Source: Burkholderia sp. NRF60-BP8
Lineage (GTDB): Bacteria > Pseudomonadota > Gammaproteobacteria > Burkholderiales > Burkholderiaceae
Direction: 5' to 3'
NCBI RefSeq assembly: GCF_001522585.2
Contig: NZ_CP013373.1
Location: 1,612,001-1,676,000 of the forward strand
DNA length: 64,000 nucleotides
Under the pieces are notes generated by a model. That model ran no database searches. It saw nothing but the letters and a program-made list of their open reading frames with translations, and was not told the DNA's origin. Below are positions 35,647 to 45,148 of this stretch, piece after piece. The position numbers and the translations under genes were made by a program. Position 1 is the stretch's first letter. Every line of letters starts with the position of its first letter.

Positions 35647-36477
35647 TCAGCCCGTGCCCGAATGTCCGCCCGGCAATGGCGCGCGCGCGAGCGCCGCGTC
35701 GACGGGCGGCAGGTCGACCCGTTCGGGGTCGAGCGCCTTCCAGCGCCCGTCGATCAGGCCTTCGAGCGGATGGAAGTTCGCCTTGTAGGCCATCTTCGGA
35801 CTCTCGCGGATCCAGTAGCCGAGGTACACGTAGGGCAGCCCGAGGCTCTTCGCCTGTTCGATCTGCCACAGGATGTTGTAGGTGCCGTAGCTCGTGTGCC
35901 GCTCGTCGGGCTCGAAGAACGTGTACACCGACGACAGCCCGTCGCCGAGGATGTCGATCATGCTGACCATCCGCAGCTTGCCGGGTTCGCCGCCTGGTGC
36001 GTCGAGGTCGCGGAATTCGACGAGGCGCGAATTGATCCGGCTTTGCAGCAGGAACTGTTCGTACTGGTCGCGGCTGTCGCGATCCATGCCGCCGCCCGCG
36101 TGGCGCGCGGACTGGTAGCGCATGTAGAGCGCGTAATGCTCTTCGTCGTAGTGCAGCGGCGAGACCGTCGCGACCAGCGCGCGGTGCCGCTTCCACATCC
36201 TGCGCTGCGTGCGCGTCGGCACGAACTTGCCGGCCGGCACGCGCACCGGCACGCATGCGCGGCAGCCGTCGCAGTACGGGCGGTACGTGAAGACGCCCGA
36301 GCGGCGGAAGCCGGCCTTCACGAGTTCGGTGTAGATGTCGGAATTGATCAGGTGGCTCGGCGTCGCGACTTGCGAGCGTGCGATGCGGCCGTCCAGATAG
36401 CTGCACGGATAGGGCGCCGTTGCATAGAATTGCAGCGCCGAAAGCGGTGAAAGCGGCAGCTCAGTCGGGTGAGTCAT
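35647..36477 (-). CDS. bpt: Aspartate/glutamate leucyltransferase (Bpt)
   Basis: A 276-residue aminoacyl-tRNA-protein transferase of the ATE fold that adds Leu from Leu-tRNA to N-terminal Asp or Glu, making N-degrons for ClpAP. The Cys motif [14 protein letters not shown] (about 68-81), PYPCSYLDG near the N-terminus and the C-terminal YVYLGYWI region are typical. It follows aat by 33 bp on the same strand, so both bacterial N-degron transferases are encoded together. Confidence 0.93.
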   Translation of the reverse strand: MTHPTELPLSPLSALQFYATAPYPCSYLDGRIARSQVATPSHLINSDIYTELVKAGFRRSGVFTYRPYCDGCRACVPVRVPAGKFVPTRTQRRMWKRHRALVATVSPLHYDEEHYALYMRYQSARHAGGGMDRDSRDQYEQFLLQSRINSRLVEFRDLDAPGGEPGKLRMVSMIDILGDGLSSVYTFFEPDERHTSYGTYNILWQIEQAKSLGLPYVYLGYWIRESPKMAYKANFHPLEGLIDGRWKALDPERVDLPPVDAALARAPLPGGHSGTG

Positions 36478-36510
36478 GGGCAGCTCTCGATGCAGGGAAG
36501 GAGTGCCGCG

Positions 36511-37275
36511 CTAGCGCTCGGTCCCGGAGGGCGCCGCCGTTTCGGCGGGGCTCGTCAGCGCGGCGAGCACGCGCTTGTCGAACTGCCACGGAATCGGCGG
36601 TTCGGCTACCGCGCGGCGCACGTGAGCGACAAAGGCCTTGCGTGCGATCTCGCGGCCGCCGAGCGACGCTAGATGCGACGTATTCTGCTGGCAGTCTATC
36701 ATTTCCAGCCCGTGCTCGCGAAGGTGCGCGACGAGCGCGGCCAGCGCGATTTTCGACGCATCGGTCACGTCCGCATACATCGACTCGCCGAAAAACATCC
36801 GGCCGAACGAGACGCCGTAGAGGCCGCCGACGCGGCGCCCGCCGTGCCACGTCTCGATGCTGTGCGCGTTGCCGGTGCGGTAGAGCGACGTATAGGCGTC
36901 GATGATCTCGGCGGTGATCCAGGTGCCGCGCTGCCCGCGGCGCGGCGCCTGCGCGCACGCGCGCATCACGCCGGGAAAGTCGTGATCGACGCGCACCTCC
37001 CATTCCGGCTCGCGCAGCACGCGCTTGAGCGTCTTGCGCAGCGACGGCGCGACCTTGAATTCGGCCGGCACGAGGATCATGCGCGGGTCCGGGCTCCACC
37101 ACAGCACCGGCTGGCCGTCCGAATACCACGGGAAGATGCCGCGCAGGTAGGCGTCGATGAGGCGCGACGGCAGCAGGTCGGCGCTCGCGGCGAGCAGCCC
37201 GGGGGCGCCGGTCGCGGGGCCGAGCGCGCGTTCGATGGACGGAAACGGATCGTCCGGACCGAGCCAGGGAACCAT
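36511..37275 (-). CDS. aat: Leucyl/phenylalanyl-tRNA--protein transferase (Aat)
   Basis: A 254-residue enzyme that transfers Leu or Phe from tRNA to N-terminal Lys or Arg, creating N-degrons. Typical segments are [23 protein letters not shown] (seen as [20 protein letters not shown]), the AHSIETW motif and [17 protein letters not shown], and [17 protein letters not shown] at 37275 gives the usual [11 protein letters not shown] start. It lies 11 bp after a NUDIX gene and 33 bp before bpt, indicating one transcript. Confidence 0.95.
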   Translation of the reverse strand: MVPWLGPDDPFPSIERALGPATGAPGLLAASADLLPSRLIDAYLRGIFPWYSDGQPVLWWSPDPRMILVPAEFKVAPSLRKTLKRVLREPEWEVRVDHDFPGVMRACAQAPRRGQRGTWITAEIIDAYTSLYRTGNAHSIETWHGGRRVGGLYGVSFGRMFFGESMYADVTDASKIALAALVAHLREHGLEMIDCQQNTSHLASLGGREIARKAFVAHVRRAVAEPPIPWQFDKRVLAALTSPAETAAPSGTER

Positions 37276-37286
37276 GGGTGCGGGGC

Positions 37287-37832
37287 TCAGCCGTTGCGCA
37301 GCGAGCGGAAGATATCGCCGGTGTGCACGCCGTAATCGCCGGCGGCGCGATCGGCGAAGAAGAAGCGCAGCGTCTGGCTGACGGTCGGGAACGCGATCTC
37401 GTCCCACGGGATGTCGGCTTCGTCGAACAGTTTGACTTCGAGGCTTTCCTCGCCGGCTTCGAAACCCGGATCGGTGAGCCGCGCAAGGTAGAACAGGTGG
37501 ACCTGGTGCACGTGCGGCACGTTGAGCAGCGTGAACAGGTTCTGCACCTCGACGCGCGCGCCGGCTTCCTCGAGCGTTTCGCGCGCGGCGGCCTCCGCGG
37601 TCGTTTCGCCCATTTCCATGAAACCCGCCGGCAGCGTCCAGAATCCGTAGCGCGGTTCGATCGCGCGGCGGCACAGCAGGATCTGGTCGCCCCAGACCGG
37701 GACCGTGCCGACGACGTTGCGCGGATTCTGATAGTGGATCGTGCCGCAGTGATCGCAGACGAAGCGCTCGCGGTTGTCGCCCGGAGGAATGCGCGCAAGG
37801 ACTTCGTGACCGCAGACGGAGCAGAATTTCAT
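37287..37832 (-). CDS. NUDIX hydrolase with N-terminal zinc ribbon
   Basis: A 181-residue pyrophosphohydrolase. Two CxxC pairs (CSVCG and CDHCG) form a zinc ribbon in the first 35 residues, as in NudC-like proteins. The NUDIX box runs from [20 protein letters not shown] into AGARV at about residues 67-91 with all catalytic Glu present. Its substrate may be NAD(H), ADP-ribose or a damaged nucleotide. It is the first gene of the NUDIX-aat-bpt group. Confidence 0.88.
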   Translation of the reverse strand: MKFCSVCGHEVLARIPPGDNRERFVCDHCGTIHYQNPRNVVGTVPVWGDQILLCRRAIEPRYGFWTLPAGFMEMGETTAEAAARETLEEAGARVEVQNLFTLLNVPHVHQVHLFYLARLTDPGFEAGEESLEVKLFDEADIPWDEIAFPTVSQTLRFFFADRAAGDYGVHTGDIFRSLRNG

Positions 37833-37958
37833 GTCGAGTGGAAGGGACGAGTTGATGCGAGTGTATCACCGGGCCGCGGCATTCTCGAACGCCCGCGCAT
37901 GCCGCGGCGTGTCGCGCGAAACGGCGCTCGCGTGCGCGACGCCCGGACGCGCAAAAAC

Positions 37959-37987
37959 AAAAAGCCCGGCGCGAAGCCGGGCTTTTT
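37959..37987 (-). terminator. Terminator downstream of tRNA-fMet
   Basis: AAAAAGCCCGGC and GCCGGGCTTTTT arms around a five-base loop, with A/T runs at both ends, 17 bp from the tRNA 3' end. It can work in both directions. Confidence 0.8.
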
Positions 37988-38004
37988 GCGAAATTCTGGA
38001 CGGT

Positions 38005-38081
<77 letters not shown>

Positions 38082-38278
38082 TCCGTCGAAGAAATAGATT
38101 ATATGGGCTATCCAGAATGCGTGCAAGTATTTTCTGATGGCCGGATGGTGGGCCCCGGCGGGGCCGGTACGGGGAAGCACGTGCGCTAGAATCGAGCGGT
38201 TTGTATCGTCATCCCGGCAGCGGCCCTGCGCGATCGCCTCGGCGCCGTTGCGACTCTCACTACTGCATCGACGGATTC

Positions 38279-38776
38279 ATGGACATCGCTCACGATCTGC
38301 AATCGATCGGCGCGCAGGAACAGGCGCTCGTGTTTCCCCATTTCGACCCGGCCCGCGCATGGGCGCTCGGCAACCGCATGCATGCGCTCGCGACGTCGCG
38401 CGGTCATGCGATCGCGATCGACATCGTCACGTTCGGCCAGCCGCTGTTTTACGCGGCGCTCGCCGGCGCGACGCCCGACAATGCCGACTGGGTGCGCCGC
38501 AAGCGCAACGTCGTCGCGCATTTTCGCCGCAGCTCGTACGCGATCGGCCTGCGCATGCAGCAGGCCGGCGCGACGCTCGCGGACAAGCACGGGTTGCCGG
38601 TCGCGGAGTACGCGTCGCACGGCGGTTCGTTTCCGCTGACTGTCGCCGGCGCCGGCGTGATCGGCTCGATCACGGCGTCCGGGCTGCCGCAGCGCGCGGA
38701 CCACGAGTTCGTCGTCGAGGCGCTGTGCGCCGAGCTCGGTCACGACTATGCGGTACTGGCCCTCGCAAGGAGCTGA
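38279..38776 (+). CDS. UPF0303 / heme-degrading-like protein
   Basis: A 165-residue protein of the UPF0303 group, related to HbpS/GlcG-type heme-associated proteins. Visible are [23 protein letters not shown] helical entry (seen as [17 protein letters not shown]), the [14 protein letters not shown] motif and the C-terminal [21 protein letters not shown]. The function is unproven. It is followed three bases later by an SMR transporter gene on the same strand, so the two form an operon. Confidence 0.8.
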
Positions 38777-38779
38777 GCG

Positions 38780-39118
38780 ATGCAACTGCCCGGTTACGCA
38801 TGGCTCGCGATCGCGATCGTCGCGGAAGTGATCGGCACGTCCGCGCTGCGCGCGGCGGACGGTTTCACGCGCTTGTGGCCGTCGGTGCTCGTCGTCGCCG
38901 GTTACGGCGTCGCGTTCTACTGCCTGTCGCTCACGTTGCGCACGATGCCCGTCGGCATCATCTATGCAGTCTGGTCGGGTGCCGGCATCGTGCTGATCAC
39001 GCTCGTCGCGATGCTGCTCTATCGCCAGGTGCCGGACGTGCCGGCGGTGATCGGCCTCGGGCTGATCATCTCGGGCGTCGTGGTGCTGAACCTGTTTTCG
39101 AAGATGCAGGCGCACTGA
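38780..39118 (+). CDS. SMR-family multidrug/quaternary-ammonium transporter
   Basis: A 112-residue inner-membrane protein with four helices. The essential membrane Glu (E16 in IAIVAEVIGTS), the conserved Tyr/Trp of IIYAVWSG and the Gly-rich helix 4 (GLGLIISGVVVLNL) fit the EmrE branch of proton-coupled efflux pumps. AAGGAG precedes the ATG. It is coupled to the UPF0303 gene by a three-base gap. Confidence 0.92.
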   Translation: MQLPGYAWLAIAIVAEVIGTSALRAADGFTRLWPSVLVVAGYGVAFYCLSLTLRTMPVGIIYAVWSGAGIVLITLVAMLLYRQVPDVPAVIGLGLIISGVVVLNLFSKMQAH

Positions 39119-39140
39119 GCGTGCGCCTGCCGTTTGCCGG

Positions 39141-40304
39141 ATGACCTTCATGACCGATTCCACTTCCGCCGCCGTTTCCGCCGAATCCGCCCAGCCCGAC
39201 GTGCGTGCGTATGTCGCGAACCGCATCGGCTTTCTCGAACTGAACCGGCCGAAGGCGTTGAACGCGCTGTCGGTCGGCATGATCCGGCTGATGCAGCAGG
39301 CGCTCGACACGTGGCGCGACGATCCCGACGTCGTCGCGGTCGTCGTGCACAGCCCGCATCCGCGCGCATTCTGCGCGGGCGGCGACGTGCGCTTCTTCCA
39401 CGACGCGTGGCAGCGCGGCGACCGCGATGCGGTCGACACGTTCTTCATCGAGGAATACACGCTCAATCATGCGATCTTCACGTATCCGAAGCCGTACATC
39501 GCGTTGATGCACGGCGTCGTGATGGGCGGCGGCATGGGAATTTCGCAGGCGGCGCGGCATACGGGCGGCCTGCGCGTCGTGACCGACTCGACGAAAATGG
39601 CGATGCCCGAAACGCGCATCGGCCTGTTCCCGGACGTCGGAATGAGCTGGTTCCTCGCGCGTACGCCCGGCGCGATCGGCCGTTATCTCGCGGTGACGGG
39701 CGCGACGCTCGACGCGGCCGGCGCGCTGTACGCGCAACTCGCCGACGTCTATCTGCCCGATGCCGCGCTGCCGGCGCTGCTCGACACGCTGCGCAGCGTG
39801 CGTCTCGACAGCGGTGCGCAGGCCGTCGCCTGCGTGACCGATGCCGCCGCCGCGCACAAGGTCGTGCCGACGCCGGACACGTCGGCGCTCGCCGACGCGC
39901 GTGCCGGGATCGACCGGCATTTCGCGCAGCCCGATCTCGACGCGATCCTTGCGTCGCTCGACGCCGAGCAGGATTGCGCGGCGGTCGACGGGTGGGTCGA
40001 GAAGGCGACCCACGCGATGCGCGAGCAGCTGTCGCCGCTGTCGATGGCCGTGTCGCTCGAAGTCGTCGAACGCGCGCGCGGCGCGACGATGGCCGATTGC
40101 CTGCGGCGCGATCTCGATCTCACGCGCTCGACCTTCGCGCGCGGCGACGTGATCGAAGGCGTGCGTGCGCTGATCGTCGACAAGGATCACGAGCCCGTGT
40201 GGCGTTTCAAGTCGGCCGCCGACGTCGACCGTGCCGACGTGCTCGCGATGTTCGACAGCCCGTGGACGGCCGACACGCATCCGCTGCGCAAGCTGAAAGA
40301 CTGA
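39141..40304 (+). CDS. Enoyl-CoA hydratase/3-hydroxyisobutyryl-CoA hydrolase family protein
   Basis: A 387-residue crotonase-fold enzyme of the ECH_2 group. The core NRIGFLELNRPKALNALS, the oxyanion loop SPHPRAFCAGGDVRFF and the HGVVMGGGMGIS block with the second oxyanion Gly are present; the FPDVGMSWFLAR segment and total length point to 3-hydroxyisobutyryl-CoA hydrolase of valine catabolism. Start ATG 39141 lacks a strong ribosome-binding site; ATG 39150 is possible. A terminator follows. Confidence 0.88.
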   Translation: MTFMTDSTSAAVSAESAQPDVRAYVANRIGFLELNRPKALNALSVGMIRLMQQALDTWRDDPDVVAVVVHSPHPRAFCAGGDVRFFHDAWQRGDRDAVDTFFIEEYTLNHAIFTYPKPYIALMHGVVMGGGMGISQAARHTGGLRVVTDSTKMAMPETRIGLFPDVGMSWFLARTPGAIGRYLAVTGATLDAAGALYAQLADVYLPDAALPALLDTLRSVRLDSGAQAVACVTDAAAAHKVVPTPDTSALADARAGIDRHFAQPDLDAILASLDAEQDCAAVDGWVEKATHAMREQLSPLSMAVSLEVVERARGATMADCLRRDLDLTRSTFARGDVIEGVRALIVDKDHEPVWRFKSAADVDRADVLAMFDSPWTADTHPLRKLKD

Positions 40305-40354
40305 CGTCGATGGGGCCGGCGCGTGCGGCCGATCGACGCGCGACGCAGAAACGG

Positions 40355-40386
40355 AAAGGCCGCGTGCATGTGCGCGCGGCCTTTTT
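40355..40386 (+). terminator. Terminator after the acyl-CoA hydrolase gene
   Basis: AAAGGCCGCG pairs with CGCGGCCTTT around a ten-base loop and is followed by a T run, 51 bp after the stop codon. Confidence 0.75.
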
Positions 40387-40436
40387 CATGGACGTCAGCC
40401 GGTCCGGGCCAGACGGGCGTGTCGTTCGCGCCGGCG

Positions 40437-40865
40437 TTATTCGTCGCCCGCGTCGTCCGACATGAACGCGCGCATGAACACGAGCGCGCCGAAGCCCCAC
40501 ACCGCGTTCGCCGCGAAGCCGGCCGCGAGCACGGGCAACATGTTGCCCGACGGCCAGATACCGCGCAGCGGATCGATCGCGAACACGCGGGCGGCCGTCA
40601 GCACGATACCGCCGAACACGAGCGCGCCGACCCACGATGCTTCGCGTTCCGGCGAGACGCGCAACAACCACGCCATCGGAATCGCACAGCACGCGCTGAT
40701 CAGCGCATTCGCGACAAATTCAGGAATGCCGAGCGGCGCGAACGGTTGTGTCGAGAAGCCGGTCGCGGCGATCAGGTCGGCCGTGTGAAGGAGGGCGAGG
40801 GTGGCCTCGCGGAAGAACAGAGCGGCCAGGAAGCCGGACAGGAAGGGCAGGATGACTTTCTGCAT
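40437..40865 (-). CDS. Hypothetical membrane protein
   Basis: A 142-residue protein with four hydrophobic segments (about residues 4-24, 52-71, 82-100 and 113-132) and a short acidic cytoplasmic or periplasmic tail (SDDAGDE). I do not recognise the family. ATG 40865 is used; an in-frame GTG lies four codons upstream. It is convergent with the acyl-CoA hydrolase gene. Confidence 0.7.
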   Translation of the reverse strand: MQKVILPFLSGFLAALFFREATLALLHTADLIAATGFSTQPFAPLGIPEFVANALISACCAIPMAWLLRVSPEREASWVGALVFGGIVLTAARVFAIDPLRGIWPSGNMLPVLAAGFAANAVWGFGALVFMRAFMSDDAGDE

Positions 40866-41205
40866 CGATGAGCGCACCGCGGGCGCGCACGGCGGGGGCC
40901 GGACGCGCGGAGTTATTCGGATAGGTGCGTCATTATAGGGCCCCGCCGCGGCGATATTCGCTCCAGCGTCGTGCTAATCACGAAAGCGGAAAACCTAAGC
41001 TCAAAAAAATCGTTCCAAAGCCCTGTACCGATCCCTAGACTGATTTCCCGGAAACAGCCGTGCGATCGCGTCCTCGTCCGCTGCACGGCCTGACCGGCGA
41101 GCCATCCCGATTCGAATGCGCACCATGCATGCGTCGCTCATCCACGACGCGAGCAGGACGACGTTTTTTCAAATTTCGGCAGTGACAGTCAAGCAGGAGC
41201 AGCAG
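40866..41205. other. Intergenic region upstream of ssuD
   Basis: A 340-bp region between divergent genes with no supported ORF. It should hold the ssu promoter. A short palindrome, TTTCCCGGAAA, is centred at 41049, about 157 bp before the ssuD ATG; there is an A-rich tract near 41000. A LysR-type sulfur regulator (CysB or SsuR) would be expected to bind here, by analogy. Confidence 0.5.
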
Positions 41206-42363
41206 ATGAATGTGTTCTGGTTTATTCCCACGCACGGCGACAGCCGCTATCTCGGCACGGCCGAAGGCGCACGTGCCGCGGACTACGATTACTTCAAGCA
41301 GGTCGCCGTGGCGGCGGACACGCTCGGCTACGACGGCGTGCTGCTGCCGACCGGTCGTTCCTGCGAGGATGCGTGGGTCGTCGCGTCGAGCCTCATTCCG
41401 GCAACGCAGCGCCTGAAGTTCCTGGTCGCCGTGCGCCCGGGCATCGCTTCGCCGGGGTTGGCCGCGCGGATGGCCGCGACGTTCGACCGCCTGTCGGGCG
41501 GCCGCCTGCTGATCAACGTCGTCACGGGCGGCGATGCGGCCGAGCTCGGAGGCGACGGTCTCTTCGCCGATCACGACACGCGCTACGAGATCACCGACGA
41601 TTTCCTGAACATCTGGCGCGGGCTGCTGACCGCGTCGCACGACAACGACGGATTCGACTACATCGGCAAGCACCTGCAGTCGAAAGGCGGCAAGGCGCTG
41701 TATCCGCCCGTGCAGCACCCGCATCCGCCGCTGTGGTTCGGCGGCTCGTCGCCGGCCGCTCACGCGATTGCCGCCGATCACATCGATACCTACCTGACCT
41801 GGGGCGAGCCGCCCGAGGCCGTCGCGAAGAAGATCGCCGACATCCGCGCCCGTGCCGACGCGCGCGGCCGCAAGATCAAGTTCGGCATCCGCCTGCACGT
41901 GATCGTGCGCGAGACCGAGGACGAAGCGTGGCGTGACGCCGAGCGGCTGATCAGCCGGCTCGACGACGACACGATCGCGCGTGCGCAGAAGGCGTTCGCG
42001 AACATGGATTCGGAAGGCCAGCGCCGGATGGCCGCGCTGCACGGCGGCAAGCGCGGCGGTCGCGAGACGCTCGAGGTCTATCCGAACCTGTGGGCCGGTG
42101 TGGGGCTCGTGCGCGGCGGCGCCGGCACGGCGCTCGTCGGCAATCCCGAGCAGGTCGCGGAACGCATGCGCGAATACGCGGATCTCGGCATCGAGACGTT
42201 CATCCTGTCCGGCTATCCGCACCTCGAGGAGTCGTATCGCTTCGCAGAGCTCGTGTTCCCGCTGATCAAGGGCAAGGGCGTCGAGAAGGCGGCCGGCCCG
42301 CTGTCGGGGCCGTTCGGCGAGATCGTCGGCAACAACTATCTGCCGAAGACGAGCCAGAGCTGA
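41206..42363 (+). CDS. ssuD: FMNH2-dependent alkanesulfonate monooxygenase
   Basis: A 385-residue flavin monooxygenase of the bacterial luciferase-like fold that cleaves C1-C14 alkanesulfonates to aldehyde and sulfite with reduced FMN. The start [17 protein letters not shown], the [12 protein letters not shown] segment with the near-invariant Cys, and the [12 protein letters not shown] and [11 protein letters not shown] segments are SsuD hallmarks. Length matches the family. GCAGGAGC lies upstream of ATG 41206. The FMN reductase gene ssuE and the binding protein gene ssuA are not beside it. Confidence 0.95.
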   Translation: MNVFWFIPTHGDSRYLGTAEGARAADYDYFKQVAVAADTLGYDGVLLPTGRSCEDAWVVASSLIPATQRLKFLVAVRPGIASPGLAARMAATFDRLSGGRLLINVVTGGDAAELGGDGLFADHDTRYEITDDFLNIWRGLLTASHDNDGFDYIGKHLQSKGGKALYPPVQHPHPPLWFGGSSPAAHAIAADHIDTYLTWGEPPEAVAKKIADIRARADARGRKIKFGIRLHVIVRETEDEAWRDAERLISRLDDDTIARAQKAFANMDSEGQRRMAALHGGKRGGRETLEVYPNLWAGVGLVRGGAGTALVGNPEQVAERMREYADLGIETFILSGYPHLEESYRFAELVFPLIKGKGVEKAAGPLSGPFGEIVGNNYLPKTSQS

Positions 42364-42380
42364 GCGAACGGAGGCTTGCG

Positions 42381-43193
42381 ATGACAACGAAAACGTCGAC
42401 GACGGGTGTCGCCGTGGCCGCCCGCGCATGGCGCGGCGTCGCGCCGTGGCTCGTGCCGCTCGCGTTGCTGGTGGCGTGGGAAGTCGGTGCGCGCACCGGC
42501 TGGCTGTCGACCCGCGTGCTGCCCGAGCCGGTGGCGGTCGTGCGCGCGGCGTGGTCGCTCGTGACGTCGGGCGAAATGTGGGCGAACGTGAAAGTGAGCA
42601 CGTGGCGTGCGCTGTTCGGCTTCGCGATCGGCGGCGGCGTCGGCCTCGCGCTGGGGCTGGCGACCGGGCTGTCGAAAGCCGCCGAGGTCGCGCTCGACTC
42701 GACGATCCAGATGATCCGCAACATCCCGGCGCTCGCGATGATCCCGCTCGTGATCCTGTGGTTCGGCATCGACGAGAAGGCGAAGCTGTTCCTCGTCGCG
42801 CTCGGCGTGTTCTTCCCCGTCTACATCAATACCTATCACGGGATCCGTTCGGTCGACGCGAACCTGATCGAGATGGCGAAGAGCTACGGCGTGCGCGGCT
42901 TCGCGCTGTACCGCGACGTGATCCTGCCCGGCGCGTTGCCGTCGATCCTCGTCGGCGTGCGTTTCGCGCTCGGGCTGATGTGGGTGATGCTGATCGTCGC
43001 GGAGACGATCTCCGCGCAGTCGGGCATCGGCTACATGACGATGAACGCACGTGAATTCCTGCAAACCGACGTGGTGGTGGTCGGCATCCTGCTGTACGCG
43101 GTGCTCGGCAAACTGGCCGACGTGCTGGCGAAATGGCTCGAACGCGTGACGCTGCGCTGGCACCCCGCTTATCAATCAGGAGCAAAGGCATGA
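42381..43193 (+). CDS. ssuC: Aliphatic sulfonate ABC transporter permease
   Basis: A 270-residue inner-membrane permease with six hydrophobic segments. The [19 protein letters not shown] and [28 protein letters not shown] regions (quoted in part: [17 protein letters not shown]) contain the EAA loop that docks SsuB. It lies 17 bp after ssuD and overlaps ssuB by four bases. Confidence 0.94.
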   Translation: MTTKTSTTGVAVAARAWRGVAPWLVPLALLVAWEVGARTGWLSTRVLPEPVAVVRAAWSLVTSGEMWANVKVSTWRALFGFAIGGGVGLALGLATGLSKAAEVALDSTIQMIRNIPALAMIPLVILWFGIDEKAKLFLVALGVFFPVYINTYHGIRSVDANLIEMAKSYGVRGFALYRDVILPGALPSILVGVRFALGLMWVMLIVAETISAQSGIGYMTMNAREFLQTDVVVVGILLYAVLGKLADVLAKWLERVTLRWHPAYQSGAKA

Positions 43194-44149
43194 ATGCGAC
43201 GACTTCGGCGGCCGCCTACGGCCCGCTCGCCGGCGCAGACCTCGAGGCCGAGCTGGCGCAGGCCCGCGTCGCGGACGGCGATGCACGCGATGCGGCGATC
43301 CTCGAACGCGACGGCGGCGCATCGGTCGTGCCGCTCGCACGGCGGCGCGCGGGCGGCCCGGCTCCCGACGATGCGGTCACCCTGTCGGGTGTCAGCAAGC
43401 GCTTCGGCGCCCGCGCGGTACTCGACAACGTCGAGCTCGGCATCGCGCGCGGCAGCTTCGTCGCGATCGTCGGCCGCAGCGGCTGCGGGAAATCGACGCT
43501 GCTGCGTCTCGTCGCCGGGCTCGAGCAGCCGAGCAGCGGCGCGCTCGTGACGCGCGGCGAGGGCGGCGGCGTGCTCGATACGCGGATCATGTATCAGGAT
43601 GCGCGCCTGCTGCCGTGGAAGACCGTGCTGCAGAACGTGATGCTGGGCCTCGGCCGCGGTGCGCGCGACCAGGCCCGCGCGGTGCTCGACGAAGTCGGGC
43701 TGCTGGAACGCGCGAACGACTGGCCCGCGCAATTGTCGGGGGGGCAGCGGCAGCGCGTCGCACTGGCCCGCGCGCTCGTGCACCGGCCGCAACTGCTGTT
43801 GCTCGACGAGCCGCTCGGCGCACTCGATGCGCTTACCCGCATCGAAATGCATGCGCTGATCGAGCGCCTGTGGCGCGAGCACCGGTTCACCGCGCTGCTC
43901 GTCACGCACGACGTGCAGGAGGCCGTTGCGCTCGGCGACCGCATCCTGCTGATCGAGCAGGGGCGCGTGGCGCTCGACCAGTCGGTGCCGCTCGAGCGGC
44001 CGCGTGCCCGTGCGTCGGCCGCATTCGCGGCACTGGAGGATCGCGTGCTGAAACGCGTGCTCGCCGGCGGCCCCGGCACGGCCGATCAACACGCGGAACA
44101 AGCAGCAGACGAGGTTCGACCGGTCGGGCAGATCCGCTGGGCCGTTTAA
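43190..44149 (+). CDS. ssuB: Aliphatic sulfonate ABC transporter ATP-binding protein
   Basis: A 319-residue ATPase that powers sulfonate import. Walker [10 protein letters not shown], the D-loop and Q-loop region [13 protein letters not shown], signature [15 protein letters not shown] and Walker [13 protein letters not shown] are intact. Compared with typical SsuB of about 250-270 residues it has an extra N-terminal segment of about 60 residues (Ala/Arg/Asp-rich) before [14 protein letters not shown] overlaps the ssuC stop as ATGA, so translation is coupled. Confidence 0.94.
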   Translation: MNATTSAAAYGPLAGADLEAELAQARVADGDARDAAILERDGGASVVPLARRRAGGPAPDDAVTLSGVSKRFGARAVLDNVELGIARGSFVAIVGRSGCGKSTLLRLVAGLEQPSSGALVTRGEGGGVLDTRIMYQDARLLPWKTVLQNVMLGLGRGARDQARAVLDEVGLLERANDWPAQLSGGQRQRVALARALVHRPQLLLLDEPLGALDALTRIEMHALIERLWREHRFTALLVTHDVQEAVALGDRILLIEQGRVALDQSVPLERPRARASAAFAALEDRVLKRVLAGGPGTADQHAEQAADEVRPVGQIRWAV

Positions 44150-44152
44150 TTC

Positions 44153-44172
44153 CGGGCGGCTCCGGCCGCCCG
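44153..44172 (+). terminator. Hairpin between ssuB and ssuF
   Basis: CGGGCGG and CCGCCCG arms with a six-base loop lie right after the ssuB stop; a T run follows nine bases later. Probably a weak attenuator or mRNA-end hairpin. Confidence 0.4.
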
Positions 44173-44206
44173 TTCTGAGACTTTTTTCTTCGGAGCGATC
44201 ATCCCG

Positions 44207-44422
44207 ATGAGCATCACTGCAATCAACGTACGGAACCAGTTCAAGGGCAAGGTCAAGGAGATCATTCGCGGGTCCGTGGTTTCCGAAGTCGACGTCGAGA
44301 CGCCGTTCGGCATCGTCACGTCGGTGATCACCACCCGTTCGGTGGACGAACTCGAACTGAAGGTCGGCGCCGAAGTCGTCGCGCTCGTGAAGTCGACGGA
44401 AGTATCGATCGCGCGCCTCTGA
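44207..44422 (+). CDS. ssuF: Molybdopterin-binding (TOBE/Mop) protein, SsuF-like
   Basis: A 71-residue single Mop domain. SITAINVRNQFKGKVKEII, SEVDVETPFGIVTSVIT and the VALVKSTEVSIA ending are typical of molybdate- or oxyanion-binding Mop/TOBE units. In Pseudomonas putida the homologous ssuF ends the ssuEADCBF operon and is needed for alkanesulfonate use. Here it is 57 bp after ssuB on the same strand, consistent with that role. Confidence 0.85.
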   Translation: MSITAINVRNQFKGKVKEIIRGSVVSEVDVETPFGIVTSVITTRSVDELELKVGAEVVALVKSTEVSIARL

Positions 44423-44569
44423 GCGCGTGCGTCGCGCATCGGTGCGCCGCCGCCGGGTGGGCGCGTGCCCGGTGGCGCCGCATGTGCATCCGCGCCGCGC
44501 GTTTGCCTCGGTATTCGACTCCCGGACGAAGTGCTAGGATGGAACGACACCGATGCCGGAGGCGAACGC

Positions 44570-44767
44570 ATGACCCCCATCCTTTCCCCCGAAGCCATCG
44601 AGGCGCTGAAATGGATCGACCAGTTCGGCGACAGCCGGCCGGTTCCCCCCGTGTTCGACGACGTCGTCCATGCGTTGCTGAATGACGGGCTGATCTATCT
44701 GGCGGCGGCCGACCGGGTCGATCTGACGGCCGATGGCCGGTCTTTCTTGTCCGACGAATACGATTGA
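44570..44767 (+). CDS. Small hypothetical protein
   Basis: A 65-residue protein rich in Asp and hydrophobic residues (ILSPEAIEALKWIDQFGDS, then VVHALLNDGLIYLAAADRVDLT), resembling a small winged-helix-like or all-alpha domain. No family recognised. Start ATG follows a GGAGGCGAA site. It is followed 55 bp later by another small gene on the same strand. Confidence 0.65.
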   Translation: MTPILSPEAIEALKWIDQFGDSRPVPPVFDDVVHALLNDGLIYLAAADRVDLTADGRSFLSDEYD

Positions 44768-44822
44768 GCGCGCGGCGCCGGCCGCTCGGGCGGCCTGGCG
44801 CGGCGTCGTCACGGAGCGTGCG

Positions 44823-45068
44823 ATGGAACCGAGAGGCAGCGACCTCGGCGATTTCAGCGAGCCGTACCGCGGTTTCGAGATCGAGGTGAAGACCGAGCAG
44901 GTCTGGGACGGCGAGCATGCGCACTATCGCGTGCTGCAGGGCGAGGTCGTGCGGATCGACTGGCGGCCGGTCAAGGTCGACGGGATGCTGCTGACCGAGC
45001 GGCGCGTGATCGAGCGCGTGCTCGACGAGGCACGCCGGGCGGTCGATGCGGAGCTGGGCGACGGCTAG
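44823..45068 (+). CDS. Small hypothetical protein
   Basis: An 81-residue protein of mixed charge with a predicted alpha/beta layout (YRGFEIEVKTEQVWDGEHAHYRV, then a C-terminal helix RRVIERVLDEARRAVDAEL). The beta-strand pattern followed by a helix recalls small Burkholderia stand-alone domains of unknown function. ATG 44823 is chosen; a longer frame starts inside the previous gene. Confidence 0.65.
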   Translation: MEPRGSDLGDFSEPYRGFEIEVKTEQVWDGEHAHYRVLQGEVVRIDWRPVKVDGMLLTERRVIERVLDEARRAVDAELGDG

Positions 45069-45148
45069 CGCACGCGTCGGGCGGGGGCGGCCAGGATTGC
45101 GGTAAAATATTCGGTTGTTTCCGCGCCGTCTGGCCTGTACCCGATTCC

